The position numbers and the translations under genes are program-made. DNA of 64,000 bases. Source: Anabas testudineus (Eukaryota > Chordata > Actinopteri > Anabantiformes > Anabantidae). This document shows positions 57,355 through 64,000 of this stretch, in pieces. The DNA lies in assembly GCF_900324465.2 (NCBI RefSeq), contig NC_046616.1, positions 6,201,047 through 6,265,046 of the forward strand, in the 5' to 3' direction. Numbering within the stretch: the stretch's first letter is position 1; every line of letters begins with the position of its first letter. The notes beneath the pieces are model-generated. The model worked only from the letters and a program-made list of their open reading frames with translations, had not been told where the DNA came from and did no database searches.

Positions 57355-59331
57355 GTAAGTCACAATAGCACATGTTTGTGTACATGTTATTCTGGTAATG
57401 TTAACGTCTAAAATCAGTGACAAGTCAACGCCAAACTACATTCAAAATATTAATAGTTTAAATTATTTTTGTAAGAAACAAACTTTAACAGAAGCACTAA
57501 ACTTGTTTCTGTACCAACAATTTGAGTTGCTTAATTCGGCATACACCCACTGAACTAAACGGTGTTTTTGACCAATATTAGCTAACTTTCATAGACAACC
57601 CGTAACATTAGCCTAACCTAGCTAAGGTTACTTTAACCTTAGCTGTTGTCGCTCTTAAACAGTTTAAAGTAAACATTTAGCTGTTGTGGCTGGAAGAGAG
57701 CACTGTAAAACAACTACCTAACTAAACTGTAAACTGCCGAATTACAGAGTAGTTTGTAATGAGAGTGCTGGATTATAATGGGCTTAATTTATGTTTTATG
57801 TAGTATTTAAAAAAAGGAATTACAATTAAAATGTGTATTTTATTGTAGCAGTAATACCAGCAGTGACATTGAAATGATCTGCTTCTTATTCAGTTAATGA
57901 ATAACTATATTACAGCTGAAACATCCGAGGTGTATATTCCACTACTTCTCTCAGACCCAAAGGTCAAATCCACACTTAGAGCAACATTTATGTTTTCGTT
58001 TATTTTGTGCTAGGCTCAAAATAAATGAAAACCTAGCCGTCTTAGTTTATGATAGAATTAGAAACCATTTCCAGCTGAGTGATTCCCACAACCTCCAACA
58101 ACAAATTACAGTAAATGATGGATCTTGCCGTGTCTAGTTCACCAGAGCTGTAAAAATGAATGACTAGAGACACAGAAGCTGTTCTGGTAACTGGTGATAC
58201 ATCAGTCATATATTTATGGTTTATCTTGGTGTGTCCTTTTATTCCTTTTATGTTGGCCTTTAGCAAACCCACATTTTCAACACACACAATTGTAGCTTCA
58301 ACTGTCACTTTTGATAGCTAACTGCTATCGTGTACCTCACCTACAACATGTTGTGTCATGTCACGCATTGTTTGGAGGGCGTTTTGTGGTAGTTTTGTAT
58401 GTATAATTAGGTTTAATTTAGCCGCCACGTGATGACAGTGTACTTCATGTCTTGTGTGTCTGGTTTCTACATGCATGATTCAGTGAATTTCACTAAAAAT
58501 GTCATTCCTCCATAGCTGATATCCTTAGAAATCTTGATGGAGTTCACTGTGACTCTCCTGGCTTAGTTACTTGACATCACAACACTTCACAGTTTGCGTC
58601 ACTTGCAGTAACATATGTTTTTAACTGTACTGTAGAAAAGGCGGAGTTGACAGTTTTAGATATGTTTGCAAATGTTGACTTAAATACTGAACACTTTTTT
58701 GAATTTACTGTATTTCAAAGTGAATGTTTGAATTGTCTTCACTGAGGTTGAATATAGTTCATCTAAACATAACTTAAATCAGTGGTTTCAACTTGGTGCA
58801 AATCTCTCTGCACCATAATTATGGACAGTCTGCTGATCCTTCTTCCTGCAGCTCAGGAAAACTCATGCCTTCCTGTACAACATACCGCACACAGACAAAT
58901 AATGCTAGTGGGTGAGTTTGGGAGTTGCATTGTCATTGCATGGTCTGGCAATGATTGAGCATAATTCCCACAGATATTTGTACACATTTGATTTAGGTCA
59001 AACCAAACAAAAGCGTCACTTGCAGGACTGACTGACCAACTGTCTCTAGTTACATTTATTCCCCAGTGCCCCCCTTATTCAGCTCTGTAGGAATGCAGCT
59101 CATAGAGTTATTAGGATCATGAGCTGTGCAGTGGAATTTTACCATGTCTCTCCTTCTCCAGATTCTTCTCAGCCTCAGTCCTGATGTGCAACGTGTCCAA
59201 ATGGTTTGGTTCCAGCAAGCCAGGAGCTGCTGAACAAGAGCACACAGTGACTACGTTCATGTTGACAAAGCGAATATGAGTCATGCTGGATGCCGCTGTA
59301 GAATTTAACTTAATTTAATCAAGTCGGTCAG
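57355..59331 (+). other. dennd2c intron 1, no separate gene
   Basis: No coding exon was recognised. Copy 2 of the dispersed repeat follows at its right end. Confidence 0.4.
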
Positions 59332-59607
59332 TGTTTGATAGCAGCGATTAGGTAGAACAAGACTTTAGATTAAAGATTTATACAGTATCATGCATACGGC
59401 TCAGAGACCTTAGTTAATCTGTGTATAGTTTTTACCTTGCCTCTGAAAAATGGCTCAACCAGCTTTTATTCCACTGCATAGATAGGTGTGGTTTAAATGT
59501 GTTTCCCAATACAAATTCTCAAAATGTCTGTGAATTCACTTCAGCTCAGCAATAACCCTGTTACTCTGATTCCCTTTTTATGACTAGAAACTGACCTTGA
59601 CAGGAGC
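59332..59607 (+). repeat. dispersed repeat, copy 2 (internally shortened)
   Basis: It matches 56362-56731. The first roughly 195 bases show about seven mismatches by eye, and the last 40 bases are nearly identical. About 95 bases of the copy 1 interior are missing here. It lies in the first intron of dennd2c. No flanking duplication was seen around this copy. Confidence 0.8.
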
Positions 59608-60007
59608 ACATCCTTCCTGACCTCTTCTCTGTCTAACCCTACACCTTGTAGACAACTTTAAGATGTGTGCCGTTTCAAAAGTTACTCTATCCTTTTGGAT
59701 TTATCTCAAGATCCTTCTGACCCTGCCTGCATTTTGTTGTCTAACCACGTTTGTAAATGCTGAATGATTGATAAGAAATGTTTGTGTTTTGTCTCCTTTT
59801 TAGGCTGAAACTGGGGGGAAAATGACACTCTGCTAGCACAGAGACAGATACAGACAGTTACAGCCATAAACACCGTGGTGCTCCTGTTTCTGCCGACCAT
59901 TTCTGGATTTATTAATAGCAGATTTTTCTGTCCATCTTTGTGAGGAAATCCCTGATGCATTCACTTATGGAGAACTGAGGGTGAGCTCACACTTGCCCCC
60001 TCTTAAC

Positions 60008-63000
60008 ATGCTGGCTCTGAGGCTGGAGCAGGGCCGGCGAGGGGGTGGTGAGATTGATCGCCTGCAGAAAGGGACCTCAGTGGCCTGGCAGGGTGTGCAA
60101 TCGGGGAGGCCCCCTTTGCATGAGCAAGGTATTAACATCAGGGAGAAGATCTCACAGTGGGAAGGTCGCAGTCAGCAAGGCAGCGGTCAGGATGCTGGGG
60201 TGAAAGCACACCCTCCTGTATCCCGAACTCTATCTGAGGATCTCTTAGGCAAAGGATGCTCCAATGACGGATTGAGAGGAGGGATTCACACAAAAGGCAA
60301 CCTCTCAAAACCTAAGAGCTTAGATTTATGGGAATCCCCCACACAAGCTGCACATGGCATAATCAGTAGGAAGTCAGAACCTTTGCAGAAATATTCCACA
60401 GAATTTTCAACCACATCCCCAGGAAATAAACCACTTGTTGCACAAATATTTGCATCTCCCATAGTGGAGACTAACACTGCTAAACAAAGCTCCACTGCCA
60501 ATGGTGACCAAAGAATAGATCACATTGTGGGTGGTGAAGTACCTTCTAAACCTCTACCTCTATCAAATGATGACCATGAAGACATGCCTGCTGGGAACTT
60601 CTACACTTCACGGGGTTTCTGGCGTAAGCTTGAGGGGGACAGACTGCTCTGGGAGAAAGGCAGGGAGTCTTCTGGTGAAGGTCAGCCTCCTCCCAAACCT
60701 CAGCGGACATTTAAATATCGGGGACCCAGCAGCAAAAACACGAGGCACACAGAGCAATGGGACAGTAGATCTCATAACAATCACTCCATTGTGAGGAGCA
60801 GGAGGGTAGCCCACCCCCCTAGCTTCCCACCTCCTCCATGTCCGGTGGCAAAGACTGATGCGCTTTCGAGGCATAAAAAGAACAGGTAAGTTCTTCTAAG
60901 TTAAGCAGAGTACAGATAAAATAAGTCTCAAAGTTTTTTATGACCTCTAAAATTGTTTTAGCAGTCCCAGATTAAGAAAAAATATAAAGAGGTGGAATTT
61001 CTTGCTTTCCTTCGTCCGAATTACCGTATGTTGTTGAAGAAAATACTGCTGCTGAATGTTGGGAACTGTGCAAATACACATTGCAATTCTTCTCTGCTTG
61101 CTCTCTGCTTTTGAATGTTTTTAGGGCAGTTTTGGGGAGGGTACTCAGTCTAATTGCTGGCTGGGGTCCAGTTGTGATGTCACATGACATCTGTTACTAT
61201 TGTTCTCTATTGTCTGGATGTGGCCTAGTTCCTCAGCAGCCAGGGGTCCAGGGTCATCATCTGAAGGCATGCATACACACACTCTGTCTCATTCACTAAA
61301 GGCTAAATAAAATAAGACATAACTTTGTAACCTTGTCTAAAGCAAGTCTGTGTAAACTTTGCAATCAAGTTTATTTGTATTAAAAATATATTATTATGTT
61401 TCCTGTTAAATAAGTGTGCAACAAAACAAAAACCTTTCTAAGTTCAGCACACTCAGAGGTTATACAGCCTTTCCTAGACTGGTATGACCAGTAGTTTATG
61501 GTGACTCATGTAAACAAACCTCACATAGATATTGCAGTGGCCATGACACTGCTAAATCTGTTTGCTAACCTTACCGCATGACACATGTAGCACATGTAAC
61601 ACATTGTACCAGGAGACATTGTATATGTACACTCATCTACCAGTTTATTATTTTGTTTACCTCTGCTGTATTAATTAAGTCTGGTTCAGTTACAGAAACG
61701 TCTCTTTGTATTTTGCATTACTGCAGTTAATGTTGATGTCTTGACCGTAACGAATAAAATAGAATCCTGGGGAAATGAGGGGGAAATTATCCAATTACAT
61801 CGGAGTGTTTCATAGCTACATTAAAGTTACCTGCTTTTACTAGTGTTATTATAATAACTGTGCTCTTAAATACTGTACAATACTTCCAAACTTCTAATTA
61901 TGCTGTTAATAGTCTGTTATATTTGGACACAGTAGGACAGCTCCAGAGGACCTCGTGTCATTCATTCTTGTGCATTATGAAATACTTCCACTGGGTTAGG
62001 CATTACATTACTCTCAGCATGACTCATCGGAAGCTACTAAAATCAAGCACAACATGAAACTAACTTACAAACAACAAAATAAAAATAACAACTAACTAAA
62101 ACTTAGTCAAGACAATAGCTGCATCTTCTGTTTGAAAGTTATCAGAGAAGGGAAGCTGCACAGTAACCCAGTTGGAATAGTACCAACTGCTATTTCTTAT
62201 CTTGGTTCTGTCACACTCTCCATGTTCTTCTTGTATACCAAATGCTCAGTCATTTCCTTTCATGACAGTTTCTGCTGTGTTGCAGAAAAGTGTTTGATAT
62301 CATCATCAGAAATGTTGTGCTGAAATGTGGGCTAAACATAAGACAATAGAGTAAAAAAAGTAGGGTAGCTATCTTTGGGACAGCAGCCAGGCCCCTCTTT
62401 TTCACTGCTTTCCTTTCCCTTGCTGGCACAGGAAGTCCTTTGAGTATGAGGATGCAGCACGTCTCACGGTGAAGCAAGATCCTTCAGGAGGCGAACCCAG
62501 GGACTCAGGCCTTTACCATGCCTACTCTGACGATAATATTTATGAGGACATAGTCTGTGAGTTAAATTTCCATTGTCATTTAAAAGCAAGAACAAAAACT
62601 ATTAATTAACTTCTAGAGCTCTTGATTATTACAGTGAATATCTGGGTGTCATTTCTTTCAAATCTTTGAATTTTATAGTGATCTTGTTAAAAACACAAAC
62701 ACAGGAAGTCATGTAGACTGACATGTAAACTCCTATTGCTGTAAATGTCCTATTTAAAGCCTTTTATTCATTAAAATTGAACAGAGCCCGTTAAAGAGTC
62801 AACTAGACGTCATAGGACTTGTAAAGTGAGGGAATCAGGATTATCCAAAGAGTACACGTGTCACATCATGCCTGCAACATGAATTACAGTAGCTTATTTA
62901 TGTGTGTCATAGGCCTCAGTATAAAAACAACTCAAAACAGCCAAATGCTTACTTACTATTGTATGTTACACGTCACTATATACACTCTAAAAAAACATTC

Positions 63001-64000
63001 AGGCAGCAGGTCTAATCTTTCACATCTCTCTGTCCTCTCTTAGGTGATACGGCCAGAGACAGCCCCTATGAAGATGTTAAACTATCAACCATGTGTTTGC
63101 CAATTTTAAGGCCTCAAGTCCCAAAGGTAATGGAAGATATTCCATATATGGCTCCTTGTCACAGTACAGATTTATTTGTCATTATATCTTTACGAATGTA
63201 TTAAGGGGTGATCACAGCACAACCTGAGATCGTAAGGGAAGCAGAACTGTAGTATCATACCATGTAATTATGTAAAACTAAGTGATAACTCCTCAGTTCC
63301 TGTTTTCCAGCTGCCACCTAAGCCCCAAACGTTGCAAGGATATGCTGGCAAAGTGGAGAGGAAGGGGCTGCAAGCCTTAGCAGCCTCCAGATCCTCAACT
63401 CTTGCAGATTCGTCCAAACCAGCTACACCCCGGCGCACAAGCATTCAAAAAACACCTCAGGTAAATGATAGTGGAGCCTGAGATGTACAATCGTACAGTT
63501 GCGAACTAAAGTTTACATATACCACTGAAGTAACAAGTGTGTGTATATGTACTTTTGTTTTTACAATTACAAATACAACTACTCTGCTTCAGCAAAAAAG
63601 CACTTCAAATAAAAGATTTAAAGCTCTGTAGAGTGTAGAGTGGTATGTACACCTTCGTCCACAACTGTACTGTGTTGTGTTGTGTTGGAAAGAACATAAG
63701 GGGTGGTGACTTGTTGAGCAGGAAGGAGAGTACGCAAAAAAGATAGTTGTAGCGCAACAACCACTTCATGACAGTTCAGACAGGACACATGTATTTGAAC
63801 TTACGATCCATGGCAGTGGGAAGAGGGTGGACAGGGAGGAACTTTAACAATAAGGTACAGTAATAAAACACCTAATACTTGTGCTGTCCCTGTCCACAGG
63901 TTTAACAAATGCCAGTCAGGTTTATTCTTGGATGGTATTTGAACAAAATGACTTTGCTAATTTGTTTGTTCCTCACTCCTCTACAACAGTACATTGATAT
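60008..64000 (+). CDS. dennd2c: DENN domain-containing protein 2C, N-terminal part (runs off the window)
   Basis: Coding exons: 60008-60885, 62432-62556, 63044-63126, 63311-63460 and the start of another at 63990. The upstream exon part (59804-60007) is untranslated and has an in-frame stop before the chosen ATG plus short upstream frames. About 412 residues are visible. Blocks shared with mammalian DENND2C, in order: REKISQWEGR (about 45-54), AGNFYTS (195-201), KPQRTFKY (230-237), RKSFEYED (293-300), SDDNIYEDIV (325-334), SPYEDV and LPPKPQ. This region is largely disordered; the DENN module that acts as a Rab9-type guanine exchange factor lies downstream, outside the window. DENND2A and DENND2D are less likely because DENND2C is the neighbour of AMPD1 in vertebrates. 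The initiator ATG is the least certain element. Confidence 0.88.

Overview
The window is vertebrate nuclear DNA, almost certainly from a teleost fish. It carries multi-exon genes with GT-AG introns, mostly short. It also carries a decayed Tc1/mariner transposon, an internally deleted non-LTR LINE with a typical fish 3' tail, and a long CA microsatellite. Eight protein-coding genes can be read exon by exon; the last runs off the right edge. No bacterial, viral, LTR-element, CRISPR, rRNA or tRNA feature was recognised.

Layout. 1-5.7 kb: no gene seen; a (CA)26 microsatellite. 5.7-12.5 kb (+): tmco4, 14 coding exons. 13.3-17.9 kb (-): htr6, the serotonin 6 receptor, tail-to-tail with tmco4. 19.9-22.2 kb (-): micos10, with a dead Tc1 transposon in an intron. 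23.6-25.5 kb (-): sike1. 26.3-26.9 kb: LINE remnant. 27.4-40.0 kb (+): csde1 (UNR), with noncoding 5' exons, alternative N-terminal exons, two microexons and an apparent single-base frameshift. 41.9-43.4 kb (-): an N-terminal RASSF-family gene. 46.1-55.1 kb (+): ampd1, muscle AMP deaminase, including a 12-nt microexon. 57.0 kb to the end (+): dennd2c, N-terminal part only; its DENN domains lie beyond the window.

Context. tmco4, htr6 and micos10 correspond to human 1p36.13, while sike1, csde1, ampd1 and dennd2c correspond to human 1p13.2. The window therefore joins two blocks that are far apart on human chromosome 1; the junction lies between micos10 and sike1. In mammals NRAS sits directly beside CSDE1 (UNR means upstream of N-ras). 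Here that interval holds a RASSF gene on the opposite strand and no Ras gene. The genes are housekeeping or tissue-specific neighbours (cristae organisation, antiviral kinase regulation, RNA binding, muscle purine metabolism, Rab exchange, serotonin signalling), not one pathway.

The observations most worth a second look are the NRAS replacement, the synteny junction, the csde1 frameshift and alternative N-terminal exons, the ampd1 microexon, two GC-AG introns, an enlarged extracellular loop in htr6, and a duplicated ~370-bp repeat with a 17-bp flanking direct repeat. I found no wholly new biological system.
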